A stretch of 26,613 nucleotides of DNA from Oscillospiraceae bacterium (GTDB taxonomy: Bacteria > Bacillota > Clostridia > Oscillospirales > Oscillospiraceae). Shown here piece after piece: positions 1-6,983 of this stretch. Where the stretch lies: positions 1-26,613 of the forward strand of contig JAFQSI010000108.1 in NCBI GenBank assembly GCA_017409645.1, in the 5' to 3' direction. Made by a program: the position numbers and the translations under genes. Under the pieces are notes generated by a model. That model was not told the origin of the DNA. It did no database searches and was given only the letters and a program-made list of their open reading frames with translations. Numbering within the stretch: position 1 is the stretch's first letter; every line of letters begins with the position of its first letter.

Positions 1-408
1 GACGAGATCGACATGGTCATCAACATCGGCTGGGCCAAGGACGGCAAGTGGGACGCCATCACCGCCGAGATCGCCGCCATCAAGACCGCCTGCAAAGGTA
101 AGCTGCTGAAGGTCATCATCGAGACTTGCCTGCTCACCGACGAGGAGAAGATCCGGCTGTGCAAGTGCGTCTCCGACTCCGGCGCAGACTATATCAAGAC
201 CTCCACCGGTTTCTCCAAGGCCGGTGCCACCTTCGCCGACGTGGAGCTGTTCGCCAAGCACGTGGCTCCCCATGTGAAGATCAAGGCCGCCGGCGGCATC
301 TCCTCCCTGGAGGACGCCGAGAAGTTCATCGCCCTGGGTGCAGACCGTCTGGGCACCTCCCGCATCGTTAAAATTGCCAAGGGTCTGGCAAACGACGGCA
401 CCTATTAA
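1..408 (+). CDS. deoC: Deoxyribose-phosphate aldolase, C-terminal part (5' end outside window)
   Basis: The frame is open from base 1 and ends in TAA at 406-408, so about 135 C-terminal residues are present and the N-terminus lies upstream of the window. DeoC cleaves 2-deoxyribose 5-phosphate to glyceraldehyde 3-phosphate and acetaldehyde in the cytosol. The Schiff-base lysine motif IKTSTGF is present, as is the second conserved segment KIKAAGGISSLEDAEKFI of the TIM barrel, followed by the usual LGTSR near the end. It is the first visible gene of a nucleoside catabolism cluster with deoD, deoB and cdd. The family call is secure. The stop codon directly abuts an array of 7-bp repeats. Confidence 0.95.
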   Translation, partial: DEIDMVINIGWAKDGKWDAITAEIAAIKTACKGKLLKVIIETCLLTDEEKIRLCKCVSDSGADYIKTSTGFSKAGATFADVELFAKHVAPHVKIKAAGGISSLEDAEKFIALGADRLGTSRIVKIAKGLANDGTY

Positions 409-470
409 GAGTGAAGATTGAAGAGTGGAGATTGGAGATATCTTCACTCTCCACTCTCAACTCTCCAATC
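409..470. repeat. Geneless inverted array of 7-bp repeats between deoC and deoD
   Basis: Four heptads on the left (GAGTGAA, GATTGAA, GAGTGGA, GATTGGA; 409-436) are followed by the palindrome GATATC (437-442) and four complementary heptads on the right (TTCACTC, TCCACTC, TCAACTC, TCCAATC; 443-470). The arms can pair in several registers, for example GAGTGAAGAT with ATCTTCACTC. The array begins on the base after the deoC stop and ends just before the deoD ribosome site. It has no T-tract, so it is not a standard terminator. The architecture matches the arrays flanking the four-helix-bundle gene at 4445-4881, with a different heptad sequence and no gene inside. Confidence 0.85.
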
Positions 471-495
471 TACAACATGAAAAGGAGATACAATT

Positions 496-1248
496 ATGTC
501 TAACTTCCCCTCTACTCCTCATATCAATGTCCTCAATGAGATCGGCTTCGGCAAGACCGTTCTGATGCCCGGTGATCCTCTGCGCGCCAAGTTCATCGCG
601 GAGAATTTCTTCGAGAATCCTGTCCTGGTGAACAATGTCCGTGGCGTCAACGGCTACACCGGCTACTACAAGGGCGTCAAGGTGTCCGTCATGGCCTCCG
701 GCATGGGTATGCCCGCCATCGGCATCTACTCCCATGAGCTGTTCAACTTCTTCGGTGTGGAGAACATCATCCGTGTGGGCTCCGCCGGTTCCATCCAGGA
801 CCATGTCAACCTCTACGACATCGTCATCGCCCAGGGTGCTACGACGGATTCCAACTGGCACAAGCAGTTCCACCTGCCCGGCTCCTTCGCCCCCATCGGC
901 AACTTCGACATGATGTGCGAGGCCGTCAAGGCCTGCCAGGAGTACGGCGCCACTTATCACGTGGGCAATGTCAACTCCTCCGACGTCTTCTACGGCGACC
1001 ACATCGGCGTCCCCGAGGGTCTGGACAGCGTCTACGGCCTGAAGAAGATGGGCGTTCTGGCTCTGGAGATGGAGGCTGCTGCCCTGTATATGAACGCTGC
1101 TCGCTACGGCAAGCGGGGCCTGTGCATCTGCACCATTTCCGACCACGTCCTCAAGGGCGTGGAGACCACCGCAATGGAGCGCCAAACTGCCTTCACCACC
1201 ATGATGAAGGTGGCCCTGGATGTAGCGGTCGCTATGGAGAACAAGTAA
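496..1248 (+). CDS. deoD: Purine nucleoside phosphorylase, DeoD type
   Basis: This 250-residue protein belongs to the hexameric PNP/uridine phosphorylase family and resembles DeoD throughout: the N-terminal TPHINV, the phosphate-binding MPGDPLRAKFIAE (residues 24-36), the RVGSAG loop (93-98), EMEAA (191-195) for ribose binding, and ISDH with the general acid Asp216. It converts purine (deoxy)nucleosides plus phosphate to base and (deoxy)ribose 1-phosphate, which DeoB then isomerises. Length is slightly above the usual 235-240 residues. The ATG is preceded by AAAGGAGATA at good spacing. It lies between deoC and two membrane-protein genes in one orientation. Uridine phosphorylase is the main alternative, but the DeoD-type motifs fit better. 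Confidence 0.93.
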   Translation: MSNFPSTPHINVLNEIGFGKTVLMPGDPLRAKFIAENFFENPVLVNNVRGVNGYTGYYKGVKVSVMASGMGMPAIGIYSHELFNFFGVENIIRVGSAGSIQDHVNLYDIVIAQGATTDSNWHKQFHLPGSFAPIGNFDMMCEAVKACQEYGATYHVGNVNSSDVFYGDHIGVPEGLDSVYGLKKMGVLALEMEAAALYMNAARYGKRGLCICTISDHVLKGVETTAMERQTAFTTMMKVALDVAVAMENK

Positions 1249-1310
1249 AAAACTGAGTGATGAAAGAAGCCGCGAGACGGGGTTGTTGAACCAGGAAGGG
1301 CGGTGAAGCC

Positions 1311-2585
1311 ATGCGTTCTACCTCTGAGAGCATCACCTATCCGCTGCTGCGGCAGCGGGGAGATTGGCTGCTGATGGGCTGGATCCTGTTTATGATCGGA
1401 CTGGTGCTGGATGCGGAGCTGGTCATGGAGCCGCTGGGGCTGCTGTTTCTGGGTCCGCTGGCGCTGGGGCTGACGCTGGCGGGGGCGGCGATGCTGCTGA
1501 CCTGCCAGATGCGGCTCCATCTGGTTCCCGAGGGCGCGGCGGTGTCCTTTTTCGGGCGGACGCTGCGCCGGTATCCCGCCGAAGAGCTGGGGCTGATCTG
1601 CCGGTATGACCACCGGACGACGGACGGCATGGTGTACCGGTACCTGTGCATCTGCGCCACGGACATCCCGGGCCTTGCGGCCATGCGGGAGAGAAAGCTG
1701 CGCCGCTCCAAATTCTACCGGGACGGCGTGGATCGGCGCAAGGCAAGGGGGGACTGGGAGCTGTCCTTCGCCATGGAGCAGCTTCGCGGGATGACCCGGC
1801 TGAACAGAGTCCTCCCGGCGCGGAAATGGGTGCTTTGTCTGGAGGACGAGCCCATCACCGCGGAATTTTTGAAACGATTTTACCCGGAGATCCCCTGGCT
1901 GGACCGGCGAAAGGAACACACCCGCAGACCCTATTCCCTGGGCGGAAGCATCCGCCGGAAGCTGGATGCGGAAACACCGGCGGATTTTCTGCGCTCCTGT
2001 CCGGATGTGGTGGAGGCCATCGGTATGCAGCCGCTTCTGGTGACGCTGATACCGATGCTGGTGCTGGTGCTGGCGGGCTTCTTGCTGCTCTGTGTGTCGG
2101 AGTGGCTGGGGATCGCCGTGATGGTGTTGGCTATGATCTGGCTGTTTGGCACCATGGTCGTGCTGGAGCGGCGCATGGGCGGCAAGGAACGGCTGAGCCT
2201 GACACCCGAGGGCATCCATGTCCGTCCCAAGGGCAGGGAAGCGGTGCTGATCCCGGCCCAGTCCCTCAGGACCCTCTGGCGGTTCCAGATGAACGCCAAG
2301 GGCGGCCCGATCCGCTATCTGGCTGTCTCCGCCCGGACTGTGGAGGAGCTGGCCCGGATGGAGGAGACGGACATGGAAAAGACCCGGCGCGGCCGGGAGG
2401 AGCTGGAGGCCTTCCGGCTCTGTGACAGCTGGCAAGCCATCGCCGCCTGCCGTCAGATCCGCCGCAGGATGCTTCGGTGGGGCTACGGCGACCGGGAGCT
2501 GCTGCTGATCGCCCATACGGGCAACCGGGAGCAATGGCTCCGGGAGTGGTATCCCCATCTGGAACTTCACGAGATCGACGACTGA
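1311..2585 (+). CDS. Uncharacterised membrane protein with duplicated architecture
   Basis: I do not recognise a named family. The 424 residues show two similar halves. Each begins with a pair of hydrophobic helices (about residues 19-62 and 225-272) followed by a soluble segment rich in Arg, Trp and Glu. The segment after each helix pair opens with comparable wording (LHLVPEGAAVSF and LSLTPEGIHVRP), which suggests internal duplication of a two-helix plus PH-like unit, as in YcxB/YdbT-type proteins; that is inference. The ATG follows a modest GGAAGGGCGGTG site. It is separated by only 16 bases from the next gene, another two-helix protein, and both sit between deoD and deoB, so they are probably co-transcribed with nucleoside catabolism genes. 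Confidence 0.7.
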   Translation: MRSTSESITYPLLRQRGDWLLMGWILFMIGLVLDAELVMEPLGLLFLGPLALGLTLAGAAMLLTCQMRLHLVPEGAAVSFFGRTLRRYPAEELGLICRYDHRTTDGMVYRYLCICATDIPGLAAMRERKLRRSKFYRDGVDRRKARGDWELSFAMEQLRGMTRLNRVLPARKWVLCLEDEPITAEFLKRFYPEIPWLDRRKEHTRRPYSLGGSIRRKLDAETPADFLRSCPDVVEAIGMQPLLVTLIPMLVLVLAGFLLLCVSEWLGIAVMVLAMIWLFGTMVVLERRMGGKERLSLTPEGIHVRPKGREAVLIPAQSLRTLWRFQMNAKGGPIRYLAVSARTVEELARMEETDMEKTRRGREELEAFRLCDSWQAIAACRQIRRRMLRWGYGDRELLLIAHTGNREQWLREWYPHLELHEIDD

Positions 2586-2601
2586 ACCGGGAGGTGTGTG
2601 T

Positions 2602-3198
2602 ATGGAGCTGAATCTGGAGGGAAGGGTATTCCGGCGGGTGAACAACCCTGCTGTGCATGTCCTGCTCACCGGCTGGGCTGGGTTCATGTTCTGCGGGGCC
2701 CTGCAGGGCATCACGGATAACTTCACTGAGCTGCCCCTGATCCACTGGGGCGACAGTCCCGAGGGGATCTTCGGAATCGTGTTCGTACTGTTCTGGTTCG
2801 TCTTCGTGGGCGGCTTCGTCTGGGCGGGCGTGTCGGGTCTGCTGTCGGTGCGAATCGGCCGCAGCGGCGTGGCGATGAAGCTCTGGTTCATCCCCATCCG
2901 GGAGCTGGATGTGACGGAGATCAAGACTGTGGTCAAGGTCTTCCAGCGGGACACCTCCCGGCTGGTGCTGCTGACCGACACCGCCGAGGAGCTGCGGGAG
3001 AAGAGCCGCAGCTTCGCCGACAAGCGCAAGCTCCGTCACCACGACCTGCGGATGCGCGATCACACCCGGGTCAGCGACGACATGGTGAAGCGGTATGTGG
3101 CCCGGAGCCTCCATAAAAACCGGTTCTGGATGGACTGGTCGGGGGAGCTGGAGCAGGAGCTTCGGAAAAATCTGACCACGACGATCTTTATTGTTTGA
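2602..3198 (+). CDS. Uncharacterised two-helix membrane protein
   Basis: The protein has 198 residues with two predicted membrane helices near residues 22-40 and 55-82, followed by a basic soluble C-terminal half containing a PH-like stretch (VRIGRSGVAMKLWFIPIREL). No family is recognised. The ATG at 2602 is preferred over a GTG six bases upstream because the GGGAGG site at 2589-2594 is correctly spaced from it. The layout (helix pair, then a soluble domain) resembles one half of the preceding 424-residue protein, so the two may form a complex. Both lie in the deo cluster, but no function can be assigned. Confidence 0.7.
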   Translation: MELNLEGRVFRRVNNPAVHVLLTGWAGFMFCGALQGITDNFTELPLIHWGDSPEGIFGIVFVLFWFVFVGGFVWAGVSGLLSVRIGRSGVAMKLWFIPIRELDVTEIKTVVKVFQRDTSRLVLLTDTAEELREKSRSFADKRKLRHHDLRMRDHTRVSDDMVKRYVARSLHKNRFWMDWSGELEQELRKNLTTTIFIV

Positions 3199-3283
3199 TC
3201 CGACAGACGGAAAAACCGGATGCCGAACGGGAAATCAGAACCCCTACGGTTATCGTTATCATCTTATGAAAGGTGAGATTGTT

Positions 3284-4465
3284 ATGAAACGAGTCTTTTT
3301 GATCGTGCTGGACTCCTGCGGTGCGGGAGCCATGCCCGATTCTGAAAAATTTGGCGATGTGGGCGTCCACACCCTGCGCAGCTGCGCCTCCTCTGACAAG
3401 CTGCACATCCCCAACATGGTGCGCCTGGGCATCGGCAACATCGACGGCCAGGAGTTCCTGGGCACCGTGGAGAACCCCGCCGGCGCTGTGGCGAGACTTG
3501 CCGAGCGCAGTATGGGCAAGGACACCACCATCGGCCACTGGGAGATCGCGGGCATCGTGTCTCCCGAGCCGCTGCCCGTGTACCCCGAGGGCTTCCCTGA
3601 GGAGGTGCTGAAGGCCTTCGAGGAGGCCACCGGCCGGGGCTGCCTGTGCAATCTGCCCTATTCCGGCACCGATGTGATCCGGGACTACGGTCAGGAGCAT
3701 CTGGACACCGGCAAGTGGATTATCTACACCTCCGCCGACTCCGTCTTCCAGGTGGCGGCCCATGAGGAGCTGGTTCCCCTGGAAGAACTCTACGACGCCT
3801 GCCACAAGGCGAGAGAGATCCTTCGCGGAAAGCACGGCGTGGGCCGTGTCATCGCCCGCCCCTTTGTGGGCAACGCGAAGGACGGCTTCAAGCGCACCAG
3901 CAACCGCCACGACTACTCCCTGGAGCCCCCCGCCCGGACGCTGCTGGATGCCGTCAAGGAAGCGGGCAAGGCTTCCATCGGCGTGGGCAAGATCCACGAC
4001 ATCTTCGCGGGCATCGGCACCACCGAGCATGTCTACAACACCTCCAATCGGAACGGCATGGAGCATACGGACCGCTATGTGGAAGTAGATTTCGAGGGCC
4101 TGTGCTTTGTCAACCTGGTGGATTTCGACATGGTCTTCGGCCACCGGCGCAACATCGACGGCTACGCCAATGCCCTTTCTGAGTTCGACGCCTGGCTGGG
4201 CACCTTCCTGCCCAAGCTCCGGGACGACGACATCCTCATGATCACCGCCGACCACGGCTGCGACCCCGCCTACACCGCCACCACCGACCACACCAGAGAG
4301 TATGTCCCCCTGCTCGTGGCGGGCCCGAAGGTCAGCCCCAAGAACCTGGGCACCCGGGTCGGCTTCTGCGACATCGCCGCCACCGTCGCCGAGCTGCTGA
4401 ACGTGGAGCTGAAGACGGAGGGCATCAGCTTTGCCGATGAAATAGTGCTGAGTGCTGAGGGCTGA
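3284..4465 (+). CDS. deoB: Phosphopentomutase
   Basis: DeoB interconverts (deoxy)ribose 1-phosphate and 5-phosphate, linking DeoD to DeoC. The 393-residue length fits the family. Metal and catalytic motifs of the alkaline phosphatase superfamily are intact: Asp10 in VLDSCGAGAMPD, the phospho-threonine motif KDTTIGHWE (residues 79-87), FDMVFGHRRN with Asp282 and His287, and TADHGCDP with Asp323 and His324, plus His336. The frame is open further upstream, but the ATG at 3284 with AAAGGTGAG is the family-consistent start. The last six residues (VLSAEG) and the stop codon are read from a 7-bp repeat array, so the native C-terminus appears to have been replaced when the neighbouring cassette arrived. 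Confidence 0.95.
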   Translation: MKRVFLIVLDSCGAGAMPDSEKFGDVGVHTLRSCASSDKLHIPNMVRLGIGNIDGQEFLGTVENPAGAVARLAERSMGKDTTIGHWEIAGIVSPEPLPVYPEGFPEEVLKAFEEATGRGCLCNLPYSGTDVIRDYGQEHLDTGKWIIYTSADSVFQVAAHEELVPLEELYDACHKAREILRGKHGVGRVIARPFVGNAKDGFKRTSNRHDYSLEPPARTLLDAVKEAGKASIGVGKIHDIFAGIGTTEHVYNTSNRNGMEHTDRYVEVDFEGLCFVNLVDFDMVFGHRRNIDGYANALSEFDAWLGTFLPKLRDDDILMITADHGCDPAYTATTDHTREYVPLLVAGPKVSPKNLGTRVGFCDIAATVAELLNVELKTEGISFADEIVLSAEG

Positions 4466-4881
4466 GTGCTGAATGGATAACGAATTTCAGACAGGCAGTG
4501 CAGTTGCGGACAAAAGCTTTGAATTCGCGGTCCGGATCGTGAATCTTTCCAAGTATTTACGATACAGGAAAAAAGAGTTCGTCCTGTCCAAGCAGCTGCT
4601 CAGAAGCGGGACCAGCATTGGTGCCAATGTATCTGAGGGACGGCGTGCCCAAAGCAAAGCCGATTTTCTGGCGAAAATGAACATTGCACTGAAGGAAGCA
4701 AACGAAACACATTACTGGCTGAGACTGCTCTATCGGACGGATTATCTGACAAAGTCAGAATTCCAGAGCATAGAAAGTGATGTTGATGAATTGCTGCGGA
4801 TCCTGACTGCGATCTGCAAAACTGCAACTGAGCGCAGAGGATAGATCACTCAGCATTCAGCACTCAGAACTCAGCACTCAT
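4445..4881. repeat. Cassette bounded by inverted 7-bp repeat arrays carrying a four-helix-bundle gene
   Basis: The left array is GTG followed by CTGAGTG, CTGAGGG, CTGAGTG, CTGAATG (4448-4475). The right array is CACTCAG, CATTCAG, CACTCAG, AACTCAG, CACTCAT (4847-4881). The right units are reverse complements of the left units. The TGA stop of deoB (4463-4465) lies in the left array. The ATG of the enclosed gene (4473-4475) is the end of its last heptad, and the enclosed gene stops two bases before the right array. The whole unit looks inserted between deoB and cdd without breaking either gene. That it is mobile is inference from the inverted ends. Confidence 0.8.
4473..4844 (+). CDS. Four-helix-bundle protein of the 23S rRNA intervening-sequence (S23/IVP) family
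   Basis: The 123-residue protein carries the family core LSKQLLRSGTSIGANVSEG (residues 38-56), followed by AQSKADFLAKMNIALKEANETHYWLRLL, typical of small basic four-helix bundles first described inside intervening sequences of 23S rRNA. The related Avd proteins serve diversity-generating retroelements, but no reverse transcriptase or variable repeat is present here. Biochemical function is unknown; nucleic acid binding is plausible from the positive charge. Its ATG is part of a flanking 7-bp repeat, and the only Shine-Dalgarno-like GAGGG (4457-4461) comes from a variant heptad of that array. It is AT-richer than the surrounding deo genes, consistent with acquisition. Confidence 0.9.
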   Translation: MDNEFQTGSAVADKSFEFAVRIVNLSKYLRYRKKEFVLSKQLLRSGTSIGANVSEGRRAQSKADFLAKMNIALKEANETHYWLRLLYRTDYLTKSEFQSIESDVDELLRILTAICKTATERRG

Positions 4882-4897
4882 AGAAGGAGGAAAGAAC

Positions 4898-5308
4898 ATG
4901 TCTCCCGAACAACTCATTGAACTGGCCAAGGAGGCCATGACCCATGCCTATGTGCCCTATTCGGGCTATAAGGTGGGCGCGGCGCTGCTGTGTGCCGACG
5001 GGACCGTCTACCAGGGCTGCAACATTGAGAATGCCGCCTACGGTCCCACCAACTGCGCCGAGCGGACCGCCTTTTTCAAGGCCGTCTACGACGGACACCG
5101 CGCCTTCACCGCCATCGCCGTTGTCGGCGGCAAGGACGGCGTGATCACGGGCTCCTTCCCGCCCTGCGGCGTGTGCCGCCAGGTCATGCGGGAGTTCGTC
5201 CATGATGATTTCCTGATCTACATGGGCGGCGCGGACGGCTACACCGCCATGACCATGACCGAGCTTCTGCCCGCAGGCTTCAAGGCCAGCGAGCATATGG
5301 CGTTGTAA
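4898..5308 (+). CDS. cdd: Cytidine deaminase
   Basis: The 136-residue protein is a homotetrameric-type cytidine deaminase that hydrolyses (deoxy)cytidine to (deoxy)uridine. Zinc ligands and the proton-shuttling glutamate are visible: Cys53 and Glu55 in NCAERTA, and Cys90 and Cys93 in PPCGVCRQ. The substrate-binding NIENAAYG is at residues 42-49. Length is typical. A strong AGAAGGAGG site precedes the ATG, and it begins right after the right-hand 7-bp repeat array. It closes the salvage cluster and is followed by a terminator. Confidence 0.95.
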   Translation: MSPEQLIELAKEAMTHAYVPYSGYKVGAALLCADGTVYQGCNIENAAYGPTNCAERTAFFKAVYDGHRAFTAIAVVGGKDGVITGSFPPCGVCRQVMREFVHDDFLIYMGGADGYTAMTMTELLPAGFKASEHMAL

Positions 5309-5315
5309 AACAGTG

Positions 5316-5347
5316 ACAACCCCGGGTTGCCGGGGTTGTTTATTTTT
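5316..5347 (+). terminator. Rho-independent terminator after cdd
   Basis: A perfect 10-bp stem (ACAACCCCGG at 5316-5325 and CCGGGGTTGT at 5330-5339) with loop GTTG is followed by a T-rich run. It ends the deo-cdd transcription unit. Confidence 0.92.
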
Positions 5348-5444
5348 CTGAAACTGTCAATTCATAGTTGATTTTTTCGGAGAAATGTGCGAAAATAACC
5401 TACGGCGCTATGGTGCCGAATATAAAAATCTGGAGGTTCACAAA

Positions 5445-6638
5445 ATGAAGAAGATCCTGGCAATGCTGCTGGCTCTGGTCATGGTGCTGGGCCTGGTCGC
5501 CTGCGGCGGCGAGACCACTCCCACCACCACTGCTCCCGCAGAGTCCACCCCCGTTGATCCCACCACCGCAGAGTCCACCCCCGCTGATCCCACCCCCGTC
5601 GCTGGCAACTTCAAGATCGCTATGATCACCGACTACGGCGACATCACCGACCAGTCCTTCAACCAGACCACCTACGAGGCCTGCAAGGCTTTCGCTGAGG
5701 AGAATGGCGTCGACTTCACCTACTACAAGCCCGCCGGTGACTCCACCGCTGAGCGTGTGGCCATGGTCGACAAGGCTGTCGTTGACGGCTACAATGTTAT
5801 CGTCATGCCCGGCTTCGCCTTCGGCGAGACTCTGGTCGAGGTCGCTCCCATGTACCCCGATGTGAAGTTCGTCGCCCTGGACGTCGCTGAGGGCGAGGGC
5901 GGCTTCACCGCCACCGAGAACGTCTTCTCCGCCGTTTACCAGGAGCAGCTGTCCGGCTACATGGCCGGCTACGCCGCTGTCAAGCTGGGCTACAAGCACC
6001 TGGGCTACCTGGGCGGCATGGCTGTTCCCGCTGTTCAGCGCTTCGGCTACGGCTTCCTGCAGGGCGTTGACGCCGCTGCCAAGGAGCTGGGCATTGTCTC
6101 CGAGATCAAGGTCGAGTACGTCTACGGCAACCAGTTCTACGGCGATGCTGATATCACCGCTGTCATGGACACCTGGTATGGCGAGAAGGGCGTCGAGGTC
6201 GTCTTCGCTTGCGGCGGCGGCATCTTCACCTCTGCTGCCGAGGCTGCTGCCAAGGTCGAGGGCGCCAAGGTCATCGGTGTTGACACCGACCAGGCTCCCG
6301 TCATCGACGGCCTGTACGGCGAGGGTCTGACTGTGACCTCCGCTCTGAAGGGTCTGGCTCCCACCGTCAAGACTGTCCTGTCCGCCATCGTTCTGGAGGA
6401 CAACTGGGCTGCCTACGCCGGCAAGATCGAGTCCCTGGGTCTGGTTTCCGCCGATCCCGAGGCCAACTACGTCCAGCTGCCCATGGAGTCCACCCAGTGG
6501 AGCGACACCTTCACTCAGGAGGACTACAAGGCTCTGGTCGCCGGCATGTTCGACGGCACCATCGCTGTCTCCGGCGATATCGCTGAGTTCCCTGTGACCG
6601 AGGTCGCTGTTGAGCAGCATCCCGCCATCAAGGGCTAA
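5445..6638 (+). CDS. BMP-family nucleoside-binding lipoprotein (ABC transporter)
   Basis: The 397-residue protein has a lipoprotein signal peptide with lipobox LVAC (Cys20), a Thr/Pro-rich linker of about 35 residues, then a PnrA/TmpC/Bmp-type binding domain starting at FKIAMITDYGDITDQSFN and containing the family's GYLGGMAVPAVQRFGYGFLQG and FACGGGIF segments. Such proteins capture purine nucleosides outside the membrane for an ATPase-permease-permease system like Bacillus NupNOPQ, and those partners follow at 6984-10578. The frame extends upstream to 5385, but the ATG at 5445 with CTGGAGG gives the signal peptide. No convincing promoter was found in 5348-5444. It is separated from its partners by two terminators and a new promoter. 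Confidence 0.92.
   Translation: MKKILAMLLALVMVLGLVACGGETTPTTTAPAESTPVDPTTAESTPADPTPVAGNFKIAMITDYGDITDQSFNQTTYEACKAFAEENGVDFTYYKPAGDSTAERVAMVDKAVVDGYNVIVMPGFAFGETLVEVAPMYPDVKFVALDVAEGEGGFTATENVFSAVYQEQLSGYMAGYAAVKLGYKHLGYLGGMAVPAVQRFGYGFLQGVDAAAKELGIVSEIKVEYVYGNQFYGDADITAVMDTWYGEKGVEVVFACGGGIFTSAAEAAAKVEGAKVIGVDTDQAPVIDGLYGEGLTVTSALKGLAPTVKTVLSAIVLEDNWAAYAGKIESLGLVSADPEANYVQLPMESTQWSDTFTQEDYKALVAGMFDGTIAVSGDIAEFPVTEVAVEQHPAIKG
5538..5597 (+). repeat. 30-bp tandem direct repeat coding for the lipoprotein linker
   Basis: Two copies of a 30-bp unit (5538-5567 and 5568-5597) differ at a few bases and encode AESTPVDPTT followed by AESTPADPTP. It forms the flexible linker between lipid anchor and binding domain and could vary in copy number. 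Confidence 0.85.
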
Positions 6639-6652
6639 TCTCACATAACCCG

Positions 6653-6681
6653 GAAGGGCGAGCTTCGGCTCGCCCTTCTTT
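6653..6681 (+). terminator. Terminator after the binding lipoprotein
   Basis: An 11-bp stem, GAAGGGCGAGC (6653-6663) with GCTCGCCCTTC (6668-6678) and a TTCG tetraloop, is followed by a short T run. The weak T-tract suggests partial termination, which fits a binding protein made in excess over its permeases. Confidence 0.8.
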
Positions 6682-6734
6682 CGCAGTCACAGACCTCCGA
6701 CCCGTGACGAAAACGGAAGGAGGGGGTGTGTGCG

Positions 6735-6805
6735 GGGGAACCATTAGGGTTCCCCTGCGCGTTCAATAAAAAGCAGCTTGTCGAAATGCATATTTTGACA
6801 AGCTG
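6735..6805. other. Two further hairpins between the terminators
   Basis: GGGGAACC (6735-6742) pairs with GGTTCCCC (6748-6755). CAGCTTGTC (6774-6782) pairs with GACAAGCTG (6797-6805), and an inner AAAT/ATTT extends that stem over a GCAT loop. Neither is followed by a T-tract. They may protect the 3' end of the lipoprotein mRNA or be repeat remnants. Confidence 0.6.
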
Positions 6806-6836
6806 AGGGCGAGCTTCGGCTCGCCCTTCTTTTTTT
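6806..6836 (+). terminator. Second terminator, near-copy of the first
   Basis: AGGGCGAGC (6806-6814) pairs with GCTCGCCCT (6819-6827) over TTCG, followed by TCTTTTTTT. The stem and loop repeat those at 6653-6678, but the T-tract is much stronger, so this one should stop any read-through. Confidence 0.88.
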
Positions 6837-6889
6837 GACGGGCATTGGAGGTTTTGCACCGATAATCAACAAAAAAATCAAAATAACTT

Positions 6890-6918
6890 TTGCAAATCCG
6901 ACAACTCCATGTTATACT
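6890..6918 (+). promoter_or_regulatory. Sigma-A promoter for the nucleoside ABC ATPase/permease operon
   Basis: A -35 TTGCAA (6890-6895), 17-bp spacer and -10 TATACT (6913-6918) with an upstream TG give an extended -10. The transcript leader contains a GCCCGGC/GCCGGGC hairpin just before the GAGGAGG ribosome site of the next gene. Confidence 0.82.
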
Positions 6919-6983
6919 AACTTCGAAAACTATGCCCGGCCCAAGAGGGGCTCTGACCCGCCGGGCTTGAGGAGGTATGGCAA

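Noticed and set aside
4473..4844. Diversity-generating retroelement accessory (Avd) interpretation of the four-helix-bundle gene
   Set aside because: No reverse transcriptase, template repeat or variable target gene is present in the window.
5348..5444. Promoter for the nucleoside-binding lipoprotein (TTGATT at 5368 with a GAAAAT-like -10)
   Set aside because: The -10 match is too poor and other hexamer pairs are no better, so no promoter is called although one is expected after the cdd terminator.
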